Source of the DNA: CBIHON01 sp966211965
GTDB taxonomy: Bacteria; Pseudomonadota; Gammaproteobacteria; Burkholderiales; Burkholderiaceae_D
Length of the DNA stretch: 64,000 bases
Assembly: GCA_966211965.1 (NCBI GenBank)
Contig: CBIHON010000005.1
Span: 124,001-188,000 of the forward strand
Direction of reading: 5' to 3'
The notes under the pieces were generated by a model that searched no databases, was not told the DNA's origin, and was given only the letters and a program-made list of their open reading frames with translations. Positions 8,401 to 18,197 of the stretch are shown piece by piece. How positions within the stretch are numbered: the first letter of the stretch is position 1; each line of letters starts with the position of its first letter. Made by a program: the position numbers and the translations under genes.

Positions 8401-9227
8401 GTTTCCCGGAGGGCAGGAAGGTTTTGTGGATAAGGTGTACGGGGATTTCCATAACGAACCAGTTTTCTTGAGAAAACTGAGAAAAAAGTCCTATTCCGGG
8501 GCGTCGCCATGCCTCTTATTCACAAAACCGGATTTGTGCATGGCAGCAAGAAAATTTAAGCATATTTATTTCTTTGCACCTTCTTGATTTTTTAAGTTAT
8601 TGATTTTAAAGGGATTATTTTTTGCTTTCCATTTCAGCATTTTATTGAAACCCGCATAAAATCTGGGGTTCAGGCTTGTCAAGAGCGCCTTGTCCACAAA
8701 GTTATCCACAGGCTTTGTGGATAGAAGAAAAAGCGCTTAAGAAACCGGAGCTTAGGGCTCTTCCTTAAGGTTTTCGTTAAGTTTTTGTTGCGGTGCACCA
8801 ATAACCACATGGAACTTGCTCTTGACTCTGGGTAATCAATGGCCGTTTTGCTAGCCGATTTTTTCTTGCGAAAGCCAATAGCGAATCAACAATACCAGCA
8901 GAAAAGTTGGAAAGCGGGAATCCCGAAAATCATTCCTCCCAGCATAGTTACCCTCAACTTATTCACAAAACCGAATACCCGTGAAGCTGAAAAAAATATT
9001 TAACAACCTTGATTCTTTTTCACTAAGTCAATTTTTAAGTTATTGATTTTAAAGGGATTAGTTTTTGCCCCGAATTTGAGCAATTTATAGAAACCCCGAT
9101 GAAATCTAGTGTTTTGCGCTGTCAAGGGGTGTTTGTCCACAAAGTTATCCACAGTCTTTGTGGATATTTTAAAAAGCGCTTATGAAACCGCTAGTTAGCC
9201 CATTTTTTCAAGTATCACATTAACTTC
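8401..9227. promoter_or_regulatory. Duplicated DnaA-box region between hemE and priA (origin-like)
   Basis: This 827-bp AT-rich stretch has no gene but many DnaA boxes. Perfect TTATCCACA or its complement lies at 8425-8433 (minus), 8702-8710 and 9145-9153. TTATTCACA lies at 8516-8524 and 8959-8967. One-mismatch boxes lie at 8690-8698, 8716-8724, 9133-9141 and 9159-9167. The layout is duplicated. In each half a TTATTCACAAAACCG box is followed by an AT-rich AAGTTATTGATTTTAAAGGG block (near 8594 and 9037), then a GTCCACAAAGTTATCCACA cluster with an inverted TTTGTGGATA box. The halves are about 430-443 bp apart and diverged. Such clusters plus AT-rich unwinding-type repeats are typical of oriC. 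A DnaA-titrating or DnaA-regulated site is the alternative. Confidence 0.7.
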
Positions 9228-11267
9228 GTGGAACACCGCATTCTCAAGGTCGCGCTCGACACCCCTCTTGACTTCTTTTTCGATTACCGATGGACGGGGG
9301 ATGCTGCTACTTCTGGTTTGCCATCGGTCGGCCAATTGGCTCTGGTGCCTTTCGGACGGCGCGAGGTGATCGGCTTGATCGTTGCCATCGGTGAACAGAC
9401 CGACGTCCCGCCGGACAAGCTGAAGGATGTTCTGGCGCTGCGTTCGCAACTCGCTCCGCTGTCAGCCACTTGGCTCGCATTGTGCAGTTTCGCGGCGGAA
9501 TACTATCAGCGCCCGCTGGGAGAAGTCGCAATACCGGGCTTGCCGAAAAACCTGCGTGCCGCCAAGAGTGTCTCCCTTGACCGAGCCTTGAAAAAGCTGG
9601 GGAAGAGCGCGGTGCAAGGGGATTTCTCACCGGCACCGGCGCCCTTGCTCAGCCCCGCGCAACAACAAGCTGCCGATTCGATTGCAGGCGCCCAAGGCTT
9701 CTCTCCAATCCTGTTGTACGGTGTGACCGGCAGCGGCAAGACCGAGGTTTACCTGCAGGCAACCGCCAAAATCCTGGCTCAGGCTGCGAGTGCGGGAAAT
9801 CCCGCTCAAGTTCTGATCCTTGTGCCCGAAATAAACCTGACGCCGCAACTCGAAGGCAATGTGCGCGCTCGTTTTCCAACGGTCGCCGTCGCCACCTTGC
9901 ACAGCGGCTTGGCCGAAGGGGAGCGCCTGTTGCATTGGCTGGCCGGGCATGCCAGCCAAGCCAGCATCGTGCTCGGCACCCGGCTCGCGATCCTGGCGTC
10001 GTTACCGCACCTGAAGTTGATCATTGTCGATGAAGAACATGACCCTTCATACAAGCAGCAGGAAGGCTTGCGGTATTCGGCCCGCGACTTGGCCGTCTGG
10101 CGCGCGCGCCAACTCGCAATTCCGATCGTGCTGGGTTCCGCCACACCTTCGCTGGAAAGCTGGCACCACGCGCAATCGGGTCGATATCGCCGGCTGGAGT
10201 TGCGCGAACGGGCGGCGAAGGATGCCGTGCTGCCCAAGGTCCGGCTGATCGACATGGAGCGCGACAAACCGGCTGAAGGACTCACTTCGACCCTGATCAA
10301 GGCATTGAAGCTGCGTCTGGAGCGTGGTGAGCAATCACTGTTGTTCCTCAACCGGCGCGGCTACTCGCCGGTTGTCTCTTGCGATGCTTGCGGTTGGATC
10401 AGCAATTGCACGCGTTGCACCGCTTTCATGGTCTTGCACAAGCTGGACCGCCGCCTGCGCTGCCACCATTGCGGGCTGGAGCAGCGTATTCCCAAGGCCT
10501 GCCCGACTTGCGGCAACGTCGACATCCAGCCGCTCGGCCGCGGCACGCAACGCGTGGAGGAGGGCCTGCAAGTCCTGTTTCCGCAAGCCCGGATCATGCG
10601 CATCGATGCTGATTCGACCCGGCGCAAGGGAAGTGCGCAAGCCGCTTTCGATACCGTTCATCGTGGCGAAGTGGATATCCTGATCGGCACGCAAATGGTC
10701 GCCAAGGGCCATGATTTTCAAAACCTGACTTTGGTCGGCGTGCTCAATCCGGACACGGCATTGTTTTCGCAGGACTACCGCGCCGGGGAGCGCTTGTTTG
10801 CGCAATTGATGCAGGTGGCGGGGCGCGCCGGCCGCGCCGCCCAAAAGGAAGGCGGCAGCGCCAGCGAAGTGCTGATTCAGACGCGTTATCCGCAGCATCC
10901 CCTGTATGCCGCCGTGATGGCGCATGATTACGATCGCTTTGCCGATTCGCTATTGGAGGAAAGGCGCCAAGCCAGCCTGCCGCCTTTCATTTATCAGGCG
11001 TTGTTGCGGGCGGAAGCGGCCGAACTGGAAGCGGCACTGGATTTTTTGCGGCAAGCCAGTACTTGTGTGGTCCAGGCCGGCATCACCGTCAACGATCCGA
11101 TCCCGATGAGCATGACGCGCGTTGCCAATGTCGATCGCGCCCAGTTGTTGATTGAATCGGTGTCGCGCCCGGCCTTGCAGGCATTTCTTAAAACCTGGAC
11201 CGCGGCATTGCGGCAGATCAAAACGCGCGCCAAGTGGTCGTTGGAAGTGGATCCGGTCGATATTTAG
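9228..11267 (+). CDS. priA: Primosomal protein N' (replication restart helicase)
   Basis: The 679-residue PriA reloads the replicative helicase at collapsed forks. An N-terminal 3'-DNA-binding domain (DTPLDFFFDYRW; LVPFGRREVIGLIV) precedes the helicase core with Walker A GVTGSGKTEVYL, DEEHD and GSATPSLES. The zinc-binding insertion CDACGWISNCTRCT with CHHCG and CPTCGN supplies the paired cysteines. Late helicase motifs include GTQMVAKGHDF and QVAGRAGR. The start is a GTG at 9228, where the conserved N-terminus begins. It directly follows the DnaA-box region, fitting a replication neighbourhood. Confidence 0.97.
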   Translation: MEHRILKVALDTPLDFFFDYRWTGDAATSGLPSVGQLALVPFGRREVIGLIVAIGEQTDVPPDKLKDVLALRSQLAPLSATWLALCSFAAEYYQRPLGEVAIPGLPKNLRAAKSVSLDRALKKLGKSAVQGDFSPAPAPLLSPAQQQAADSIAGAQGFSPILLYGVTGSGKTEVYLQATAKILAQAASAGNPAQVLILVPEINLTPQLEGNVRARFPTVAVATLHSGLAEGERLLHWLAGHASQASIVLGTRLAILASLPHLKLIIVDEEHDPSYKQQEGLRYSARDLAVWRARQLAIPIVLGSATPSLESWHHAQSGRYRRLELRERAAKDAVLPKVRLIDMERDKPAEGLTSTLIKALKLRLERGEQSLLFLNRRGYSPVVSCDACGWISNCTRCTAFMVLHKLDRRLRCHHCGLEQRIPKACPTCGNVDIQPLGRGTQRVEEGLQVLFPQARIMRIDADSTRRKGSAQAAFDTVHRGEVDILIGTQMVAKGHDFQNLTLVGVLNPDTALFSQDYRAGERLFAQLMQVAGRAGRAAQKEGGSASEVLIQTRYPQHPLYAAVMAHDYDRFADSLLEERRQASLPPFIYQALLRAEAAELEAALDFLRQASTCVVQAGITVNDPIPMSMTRVANVDRAQLLIESVSRPALQAFLKTWTAALRQIKTRAKWSLEVDPVDI

Positions 11268-11393
11268 GACGCAGGAAGCGGCTCAATGTTTCTATTTATC
11301 ATTACGTCCATATCCTGTGCATTTTGTTCAGCATAGGTTTCAATGTTTCGATAATAATGAACATTCCGGTTTGTTGAACATTTTCCTTGAAAT

Positions 11394-12377
11394 TTACCGC
11401 AGCCTACGCATCCGCTCCGCTCTCTCGGCAGGAGGCGGGTGGCTTGATAAATAAGGCGGAGGATCGCCTGATTTTTCACCCAGCTTTTCAAACAGGTAAG
11501 TCAGGCTAGACGGGCTGATGCCATTCGCTTTCAACATCGCCAGCGCGTAATCGTCGGCCTCGGTCTCGGCATCGCGCGAATATTTCAGGTCCAGCATCAA
11601 GGTAGGGACGGTGGCCACAATAGTCGAGACATCACCGAACAGTGCCGCCGCGGCAGCGCCGATGGCTGAACTCTGGATCAGCCGCCGCATCAGGTGGCGT
11701 TCATGCAAATGTCCCAGTTCATGGGCCAGTATGCCCATCACCGCATCGTCGTTGTCCACGAGTTTCACGATTTCATCGGTCAACACGATCTGGCCGGAAG
11801 GCAGGGCGAAGGCATTCGGGCCGATCTTGCTTTTGCGGAAAACGATCTCGTAAGCCGGCCGCTCGCCAGCGGGGAGCTGCAGGCCGTTGAAGCGGCTGAC
11901 GATGGCTTCGCGCCGTTCGGCCGGCAATTGGCTGGGCGCGAACAGGCGGCTATCCAGGAAAGACAGGGATTCGCTGCCGATCGCGCGTTCGATTTTTTCC
12001 GGCAGCGACTTGGCGATCAACTCCGACGCGGCGGGCAAGCCATACAGGTAGCCGAGCACCAGCACGCCGATCGTGACGACCCATGCAAGGATCGCGCCGC
12101 GCCAGCTTTGCTGCAGCCGTACCACCAGCGAATCCTGATGGCCGGTGGCGGCCAGCAAGAGATTGAACGCCGGGCCGTCGAGAATTTCCAGGTAGGCCCC
12201 GTCCGGATAAGTGACCTTGCGCGCCGCGTTGCGCACCCGCTCGGATACCCGCAACTCGGCGATCGGGCAGTGGCGCTCGGCATCGCCGCTGATCGAGGCA
12301 ATGCCCGCCTCGACTGCCAATTCCACGCTCAGCCTGCGCGAAGTCTTGCCGTCGAAGTAGTACGCAGGGATGCCCAT
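11394..12377 (-). CDS. M48-family membrane zinc metallopeptidase
   Basis: A 327-residue protein with the HELGH zinc motif at about residues 219-223 and a downstream Glu in YSRDAETEADDYAL as third ligand, as in M48 peptidases of the HtpX/Oma1 group. One membrane segment lies near residues 93-113 (ILAWVVTIGVLVLGYLYGL). An N-terminal region of about 90 residues precedes it, as in betaproteobacterial members. It follows the DUF898 gene with a 3-bp gap, so the two are one operon and probably work together in envelope protein quality control (inference). Confidence 0.88.
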   Translation of the reverse strand: MGIPAYYFDGKTSRRLSVELAVEAGIASISGDAERHCPIAELRVSERVRNAARKVTYPDGAYLEILDGPAFNLLLAATGHQDSLVVRLQQSWRGAILAWVVTIGVLVLGYLYGLPAASELIAKSLPEKIERAIGSESLSFLDSRLFAPSQLPAERREAIVSRFNGLQLPAGERPAYEIVFRKSKIGPNAFALPSGQIVLTDEIVKLVDNDDAVMGILAHELGHLHERHLMRRLIQSSAIGAAAAALFGDVSTIVATVPTLMLDLKYSRDAETEADDYALAMLKANGISPSSLTYLFEKLGEKSGDPPPYLSSHPPPAERAERMRRLR

Positions 12378-12380
12378 GGC

Positions 12381-13466
12381 TTACAGCGACAGGTCGAAAT
12401 CGAGCAGGTCGGCCACACCCTCGCCGGTGGCCGAGGCGGCGGCTTGGGTGCCGGCCAGGAAATGATCGAGGCTGCTGGCCGGCAGCAGGGACATCGACTC
12501 GATCCGGTAGCGCATCGAGCGGATTTGCGCGAACGGGATGAACAAGCCCAGCGTCAGGAAAATTCCCAGCAGATTGGTGGTGGCGATGAAGATCACCTTG
12601 CTCCACTTCATCTCGCTTTTGAACTGGTGTGCGCCAAGCCTGGTATTGCTCCAGATCAGGTTTTGAATCAAAGTCAGGAAGATCGGAAACGACATTACGA
12701 CCCACAAATACAAGGCAAAGAGCGCCAACGCAAAGAGACCGATGCCGGCGGCGCCGCGATTCTCGATGCCGGTCGCAAAAATCCCCACCAGAGTGCCGCC
12801 GAATACGATCCCGATGCCGACCAAGCCGCCGACAACGATCAGGAATCCGAGCAGATAGCTGAGGTAAAAGGAGCCGGCAGTGGCGTGGAAGGAGAAGTGG
12901 GTGGTGCCGAATCGGCTTTCCTCATGCTGGAATTTCTTGATCTGGTGATGGGCGAACGGCAATCCCAGATACAAGGTCATCGCGGCCACCAGGGGCATCA
13001 GCAAAAACGCCTCATAGGCCTTGCTGGGCGAACCGCGAAAGCCGAAACGAATGCCGCGGTAACTCGAATTGGACAGCTTGAACTGAAGGCTTTTCCACAC
13101 CAGCCAAGGCAGCACCAGGACCACCAGCAAGAGCATGAGCAAGCCAAGCACTTCGGAAAAACTGAAAATTCCCTGGTAGCCGACGATCAGGGCCAGCGCA
13201 ATCAAGCGTCCTTTCAAGATCGCCAGCGGGCTACCGTGATATTCGAAACTGCTGCCGGCCAGCCGGGTGCTGTCATAAAAGTAGCGAGCCTTGCGCACCT
13301 TGGCCCAGGCGGAATAAATGCCGAGGGTGATAATCGACAGTAATAAATTGACGATCCAGATACGGAAGTATTCGCTGCCGCTGCCGGTAAACGAGAACTT
13401 CTCGACAGGCAAGGCCTGGGGTATGTCACTGGCTTGATCTGTTTCGATCGGCAGCGCGTCCATCAT
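12381..13466 (-). CDS. YjgN-family (DUF898) membrane protein
   Basis: The 361-residue product has several long hydrophobic segments and YjgN/DUF898 signatures: FSFTGSGSEYFRIWIVNLLLSIITLGIYS, then WAKVRKARYFYDSTRLAGSSFEYHG near the start, and an internal repeat of the same layout (TLGLFIPFAQIRSMRYRIE). It is an inner-membrane protein of unknown biochemical role. It sits immediately upstream of the M48 peptidase gene in one transcription unit. The start follows GGGAG. Confidence 0.85.
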   Translation of the reverse strand: MMDALPIETDQASDIPQALPVEKFSFTGSGSEYFRIWIVNLLLSIITLGIYSAWAKVRKARYFYDSTRLAGSSFEYHGSPLAILKGRLIALALIVGYQGIFSFSEVLGLLMLLLVVLVLPWLVWKSLQFKLSNSSYRGIRFGFRGSPSKAYEAFLLMPLVAAMTLYLGLPFAHHQIKKFQHEESRFGTTHFSFHATAGSFYLSYLLGFLIVVGGLVGIGIVFGGTLVGIFATGIENRGAAGIGLFALALFALYLWVVMSFPIFLTLIQNLIWSNTRLGAHQFKSEMKWSKVIFIATTNLLGIFLTLGLFIPFAQIRSMRYRIESMSLLPASSLDHFLAGTQAAASATGEGVADLLDFDLSL

Positions 13467-13549
13467 TTTTTCTCCCTTCAGATATTTATAATTTCGACAA
13501 CCGACGAAAGATGACCGGATTGCAACAAAATGTCAATATGCAGCGGGCT

Positions 13550-14626
13550 TCACTCGTCAAATAAACCCGCCTGCCCCATGCACTCTTCCTTGCTGAGCCG
13601 CACTCCCGCACCCAACAGGCGGACCGGCAACCGGTAACGCTGGAACCCCATTTCCAGCAGCTTGCGGAATTGCGCCGTGTCGAGCGTATTCGCCACGCAC
13701 TCGACGGTGGTTTTGCGAAAGTCCGAGAACCGGATTTTGACGTAGAGCTTGTGAATATTGCGTTCAGCCTTGACCCGCTGTACGCGTGCCGTGAGGCTGT
13801 CGAGCAACGGCACCAATTCGCGCAGGCAGCTTTCCAGGTCGGGCAGATCGATCGTATAGGTTTCCTCGACGCTGACCGATTTACGCTCCTGCGTTGAACA
13901 GACCTCACGGGGATCGATGCCGCGGCATAGGTTGAACAGCCTGCCGCCGAACTTGCTGAAATGATGTTGCAGGTCCGGTAGCGGCCAGGCGCGCAAATCC
14001 GCACAGGTCTCGGCGCCCAGCCGGCGCAATTTTGCCGCCGTGACCTTGCCGACGCCGAATAATTTATCCACCGGCAGGAGCGCGACGAAAGCATCGATCT
14101 CATGCGGGCGGATTACGAACAAGCCGTCGGGCTTGTTCCAGTCGCTGGCGATCTTCGACAAAAACTTGTTGGGCGCCACGCCGGCGGATGCGGTGATGCC
14201 GACCGTCTGCGCAATGCGGGCACGGATGTCTTGCGCGATCAGGGTCGCGCTGCCTTTGAAGTGGGAGGAACGGGTGACGTCGAGGTAGGCTTCGTCCAGC
14301 GACAGCGGTTCGACCAGCTCAGTGTAGTCGCGATAGATCGCCAGGATTTGCCTGGACGCGATCCGGTATTTTTCCATTGCCGGCGGCAGCACGACTAGGC
14401 CGGGGCAACGCTGCAGCGCTTGCGCCATTGCCATCGCCGAGCGTACGCCGAAGCGCCGTGCCTCGTAATTGCAGGTGGCGACCACGCCGCGCTGATCGGG
14501 CCGGCCGCCGACCGCGACCGGAAGTCCGCGCAGGGCAGGGTTGTCCCGCATCTCGACGGCCGCATAAAAGCAGTCGCAATCGCAGTGTATGATCTTGCGC
14601 GGCGGCAGGGTTGACGGGGTCGGCAC
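13550..14626 (-). CDS. dinB: DNA polymerase IV (Y-family translesion polymerase)
   Basis: The 358-residue polymerase has the Y-family active-site elements IIHCDCDCFYAAVEMRDNP (first acidic residues) and EPLSLDEAYLDVT (second acidic pair). The helix-hairpin-helix stretch LFGVGKVTAAKLRRLG and a little-finger domain follow. It copies past damaged template bases. A C-terminal beta-clamp peptide may be the ECMGQAGLF end. No LexA box is evident in the short upstream gap. Confidence 0.95.
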   Translation of the reverse strand: MPTPSTLPPRKIIHCDCDCFYAAVEMRDNPALRGLPVAVGGRPDQRGVVATCNYEARRFGVRSAMAMAQALQRCPGLVVLPPAMEKYRIASRQILAIYRDYTELVEPLSLDEAYLDVTRSSHFKGSATLIAQDIRARIAQTVGITASAGVAPNKFLSKIASDWNKPDGLFVIRPHEIDAFVALLPVDKLFGVGKVTAAKLRRLGAETCADLRAWPLPDLQHHFSKFGGRLFNLCRGIDPREVCSTQERKSVSVEETYTIDLPDLESCLRELVPLLDSLTARVQRVKAERNIHKLYVKIRFSDFRKTTVECVANTLDTAQFRKLLEMGFQRYRLPVRLLGAGVRLSKEECMGQAGLFDE

Positions 14627-14761
14627 TGCATTGATCGGCGGGATTCGGAAGCGTGTATTTTACCGCTAGGCAGCTTTCTTCTCAGGAAGACCGCATAGCG
14701 CAACCCCGCTTTGAATTCAGGGTCGAATTCGACCCGGCATTTGCAAATAAAAGGAGTTCGT

Positions 14762-15154
14762 ATGAAATTCGGTTACACCATCGTTTATGTTCCGGATGTC
14801 GATGCATCGCTGGCGTTTTTTGAAAAGGCCTTCGGCTTCAGCCGCCGCTTTTTACATGAGTCAGGCACCTACGGCGAACTCGATACCGGCGAAACCACGC
14901 TGGCCTTCGCCGCGCACGCCTTGGGCGAAATGCATTTCCCGGAGGGTTATGTCGCAGCCAGTTCTTCAGGCAAGCCGCTCGGCATGGAATTGGGTCTGGT
15001 CACGGAAAATGTGGCGCAGGCGCACACTGATGCCGTGACGGCCGGCGCGGTGTCGATCAGCGCACCGGAAACCAAGCCTTGGGGGCAGGTCGTGTCGTGG
15101 GTGCGCTGTCCTGACGGGACGCTGGTTGAGCTGTGTTCGCCGATGGGTGCTTAG
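14762..15154 (+). CDS. VOC-family (glyoxalase/bleomycin-resistance fold) protein
   Basis: A 130-residue single-domain VOC protein: YTIVYVPDVDASLAFFEKAFGF, then GELDTGETTLAFAAH and VSWVRCPDGTLVELCSP. These supply the usual metal-site Glu residues. The substrate is unknown; such proteins include glyoxalase-like and dioxygenase-like enzymes. An AAAGGAG ribosome site precedes the ATG at 14762. The TAG stop at 15152-15154 coincides with the terminal TA of a MITE, so the element landed on the stop codon without shortening the domain. Confidence 0.85.
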   Translation: MKFGYTIVYVPDVDASLAFFEKAFGFSRRFLHESGTYGELDTGETTLAFAAHALGEMHFPEGYVAASSSGKPLGMELGLVTENVAQAHTDAVTAGAVSISAPETKPWGQVVSWVRCPDGTLVELCSPMGA

Positions 15155-15275
15155 AGCAGTTTCATCCTGACCGTACACGGCCAATCTTGCGCCTGCGATG
15201 CTCACCGTACCATTCGTACGGTTGCGCTTCTCGGCTCAACCTTGGCTCCTGTACAGTCAGGCTGAAACTGCTCTA
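15152..15275. mobile_element. MITE, family A copy 1
   Basis: A 124-bp element bounded by TA on both sides. Terminal inverted repeats begin TAGAGCAGTTTCA and continue CCTGACCGTACA. The interior carries an imperfect palindrome around CCGTACCATTCGTACGG. It is nearly identical to copies at 30010-30133 and 52791-52913. It encodes no protein and is presumably moved by a transposase elsewhere that uses TA targets. Confidence 0.85.
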
Positions 15276-15379
15276 GCGGCGAAGCGAGGCAGCGTGCGCG
15301 GTGCGGGCGAAATTTCCCACTTCTTGCGCTTGCCTTCCCTCTTGTGACGAAGAGTCGTGCACCCAGCGCATGTTACGGA

Positions 15380-17611
15380 TTACCGCCCGCCCGAGCCTTG
15401 CTTCCTGCCGGTTTTCGCGGCACCGGCCGGCCGCTTGCGCTGAGCCGGCATCGTCAGTGGTTTGGCGAAATCCTGACGTGTCCGCGCCTTGGCCTGGGCC
15501 AGCTTGGCCGGCACGGCTTCCGCCCGTTGCTTGGCCGAGGCCAGCCCGCCGCCGGGTTCCCAGCGCGGCACCAGATGCTTTTCCCCATTGCCGATCAAAT
15601 CGCCGCGTCCCATGCGGGTCAGGCCTTCGCGCAGGATCGGCCAGTTTTCCGGATCGTGATAACGCAGGAAGGCTTTGTGCAGGCGCCGGATTTTTCCACT
15701 GCGCGCGGTCTCGACTACTTCCGAATCGGCGGTCACCTTGTGCAGCGGATTCTTGCGGCTGTGGTACATGGTGGTCGCCATCGCCATCGGCGTCGGCATG
15801 AAGGTTTGCACCTGGTCCAGCCTGAAGTTGTTTTTCTTCAGCCATAGCGCCAGGTTCAGCATGTCTTCATCGGTGGTGCCGGGATGGGCTGCGATGAAGT
15901 AGGGAATCAGGTATTGCTTCTTGCCGGCTTCCCTGGAAAAACGGTCGAACATTTCCTTGAACTTGTCATAGGTACCGATGCCCGGCTTCATCATCTTCGA
16001 CAAGGTGCCTTCCTCGGTATGCTCAGGTGCGATCTTCAACAGGCCGCCGACATGATGCGTGACCAGTTCCTTCACATACTCCGGCGAGCGCACCGCCAGA
16101 TCGTAACGCAGGCCGGAACTGATCAGCACCTTCTTGATGCCGGGAATCGCGCGCGCCTTGCGATATACCGAGATCAGCTTGCTGTGGTCGGTGCCGAGGT
16201 TGGAGCAGATGGTCGGGTAGACACAGGACAGGCGGCGGCAGGACTCCTCGATTTTCTTGTCCTTGCAGGCCAGCCGGTACATGTTGGCGGTCGGGCCGCC
16301 GAGGTCGGAAATGGTGCCGGTGAAGCCCTGGGTCTTGTCGCGGATCTCTTCGATCTCGCGCAGGATCGATGGCTCGGAACGGCTCTGGATGATGCGGCCC
16401 TCATGCTCGGTGATCGAACAAAAGGTGCAGCCGCCGAAGCAGCCGCGCATGATGTTGACGGAAAAACGGATCATTTCCCAGGCCGGGATGCGCGCCTTGC
16501 CATAGGCCGGATGCGGCGAACGGGCATACGGCAGGCCGTACACGCCATCCATCTCATCCATTTCCAGCGGCAGCGGCGGCGGATTCAGCCAGACGTCACG
16601 TTCCCCGTGCGCCTGCACCAATGCGCGGGCGTTGCCGGGATTCGATTCGATGTGGAACACGCGCGAAGCATGCGCGTACATCACCGGATCGTCTTTCACC
16701 ACGTCGTAGGAAGGCAGGCGGATCACGGTCTTGTTGTGCTTTTCCTTGAGCGCAGCCTGGCGCTCTTCTCGGCTCAGGATCAGGATCGGTTTCTCGACCG
16801 GCGCCGTCGTTGCCGGCGCGGTGGCGCAACTGGCGGTTTCCTTCGACTTCATCTCGTACGGATCGGGATGCGGCTCGACCCGTCCCGGCGTATCGACGCG
16901 GGTCGAATTGGATTCGGTCCAATCCTCGGCCGGTTTCCAGCCCCGCGGCACCATGAAGGCGGTGCCGCGCAAATCGCGGATATTCTTGACCGATTCGCCG
17001 GCGGCGAGGCGGTGCGTCAAATCGACCAGCGCGCGCTCGGCATTGCCGAACAACAGGATGTCGGCCTTGGAGTCCGGCAGCACCGAGCGCCTGACCTTGT
17101 CCGACCAATAGTCGTAATGCGCGATGCGGCGCAAGCTTGCTTCGATGCTGCCGATCACGATCGTGGTGTCGGGATAGGCTTCGCGCGCCCGCTGCGCATA
17201 CACCACCAGCGTGCGGTCGGGCCGTTTGTTCGGTTCGCCGTTCGGCGTATACGCGTCGTCGGAGCGGATCTTGCGGTCGGCGGTATAGCGATTCACCATC
17301 GAATCCATGTTGCCGGCGGTGACGCCGAAATACAGCCTCGGCTTGCCCAGCACGCGGAAGGCCTCGGCCGACAGCCAGTCGGGCTGGCTGATGATGCCGA
17401 CGCGGAAGCCCTGTGCCTCCAGCAAACGTCCCACCAGCGCCATGCCGAAGCTGGGGTGGTCGATATAAGCGTCGCCGGTGACTAGGATCACGTCGCAGCA
17501 ATCCCAGCCCAGCACATCCATCTCCTTGCGCGACATCGGCAGGAAGGGAGCGGGAGCAGGGCGGTTTGCCCCTTTGGGGACGTACGAAAACAGATTTTTT
17601 GGAGAGGCCAT
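15380..17611 (-). CDS. YgiQ-family radical SAM protein
   Basis: A 743-residue protein from the ATG at 17611, starting MASPKNLFSYV, then the family stretch APFLPMSRKEMDVLGWDCCDVILVTGDAYIDHPSFG. The radical SAM motif CFGGCTFCSITEHEGR holds the three cluster cysteines. YgiQ proteins are conserved, with unsettled function. An upstream in-frame ATG at 17650 exists, but the conserved region begins after the chosen one. The C-terminal 60 residues are Lys/Arg/Ala-rich. Confidence 0.93.
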   Translation of the reverse strand: MASPKNLFSYVPKGANRPAPAPFLPMSRKEMDVLGWDCCDVILVTGDAYIDHPSFGMALVGRLLEAQGFRVGIISQPDWLSAEAFRVLGKPRLYFGVTAGNMDSMVNRYTADRKIRSDDAYTPNGEPNKRPDRTLVVYAQRAREAYPDTTIVIGSIEASLRRIAHYDYWSDKVRRSVLPDSKADILLFGNAERALVDLTHRLAAGESVKNIRDLRGTAFMVPRGWKPAEDWTESNSTRVDTPGRVEPHPDPYEMKSKETASCATAPATTAPVEKPILILSREERQAALKEKHNKTVIRLPSYDVVKDDPVMYAHASRVFHIESNPGNARALVQAHGERDVWLNPPPLPLEMDEMDGVYGLPYARSPHPAYGKARIPAWEMIRFSVNIMRGCFGGCTFCSITEHEGRIIQSRSEPSILREIEEIRDKTQGFTGTISDLGGPTANMYRLACKDKKIEESCRRLSCVYPTICSNLGTDHSKLISVYRKARAIPGIKKVLISSGLRYDLAVRSPEYVKELVTHHVGGLLKIAPEHTEEGTLSKMMKPGIGTYDKFKEMFDRFSREAGKKQYLIPYFIAAHPGTTDEDMLNLALWLKKNNFRLDQVQTFMPTPMAMATTMYHSRKNPLHKVTADSEVVETARSGKIRRLHKAFLRYHDPENWPILREGLTRMGRGDLIGNGEKHLVPRWEPGGGLASAKQRAEAVPAKLAQAKARTRQDFAKPLTMPAQRKRPAGAAKTGRKQGSGGR

Positions 17612-17819
17612 AATCCTGGAGACAGCGGTTCGACAGGGTTGCGCGCGCAATCAGCCTGTAACGCTGCCTCCGTAGCGGCAGCATTGAAGAAAAACGAAGA
17701 ATATCAACTACTTATCAATTCCTTGGACGGCCTGCGCCGGTTCCAAGGGTAGGCCGGATTGTACCGGAAAAGCGCGTCCGGGTCGTGTTCGTCCCGCGTC
17801 GGGGCAAACGAAATAGACT

Positions 17820-18089
17820 CTAAATGCCCATGCTGGAGAGGATGTTTCCCAAATCCCGGAGCACCGGCTCGACATGCGGATGTTCTGCCGCGAACTTCGC
17901 CGAAATGGCTTGCGCCCGGTCTGCCAGGCCGCTGGCTTCCGAGGTATCTTCGCCTTCCTTGCAGAGCAACTGCTGAATGTCGCTTTCCAGAACCTGCAGG
18001 AGTTGCTTGAGTTCCGGATCGACTGGTCCGGCGGTTTCCAGATTCGCATGCAATTGTTTGAGCGATTCCTTGAGATTATCGGCACTCAT
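17820..18089 (-). CDS. DUF4404 family protein
   Basis: The 89-residue protein (NLKESLKQLHANLETAGPVDPELKQLLQVLESDIQQLL ... PHVEPVLRDLGNILSSMGI) matches the small helical DUF4404 family. It is cytoplasmic, with heptad-like leucines. GAGGA upstream of 18089 supports the start. Function is unknown. Confidence 0.8.
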   Translation of the reverse strand: MSADNLKESLKQLHANLETAGPVDPELKQLLQVLESDIQQLLCKEGEDTSEASGLADRAQAISAKFAAEHPHVEPVLRDLGNILSSMGI

Positions 18090-18197
18090 GATGTTTGTCC
18101 TCGGTTCGTGCTGTCGCACACATCTTTATTAAACCACTTGTACGCGGTAGTTTCTACTAGAAACGACCGGGCAATCCGTGATTGTCCCGTTGACCTG

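Noticed and set aside
11694..13343. Plus-strand 549-codon frame opposite the M48 and DUF898 genes
   Set aside because: It spans two well-supported genes on the other strand and shows only Gln/His/Arg-rich shadow composition.
15884..17485. Plus-strand 533-codon frame opposite the YgiQ gene
   Set aside because: It has His/Arg/Ala/Gly-heavy composition and no recognisable domain, and lies wholly antisense to a clear radical SAM gene. It is a GC-rich shadow frame.
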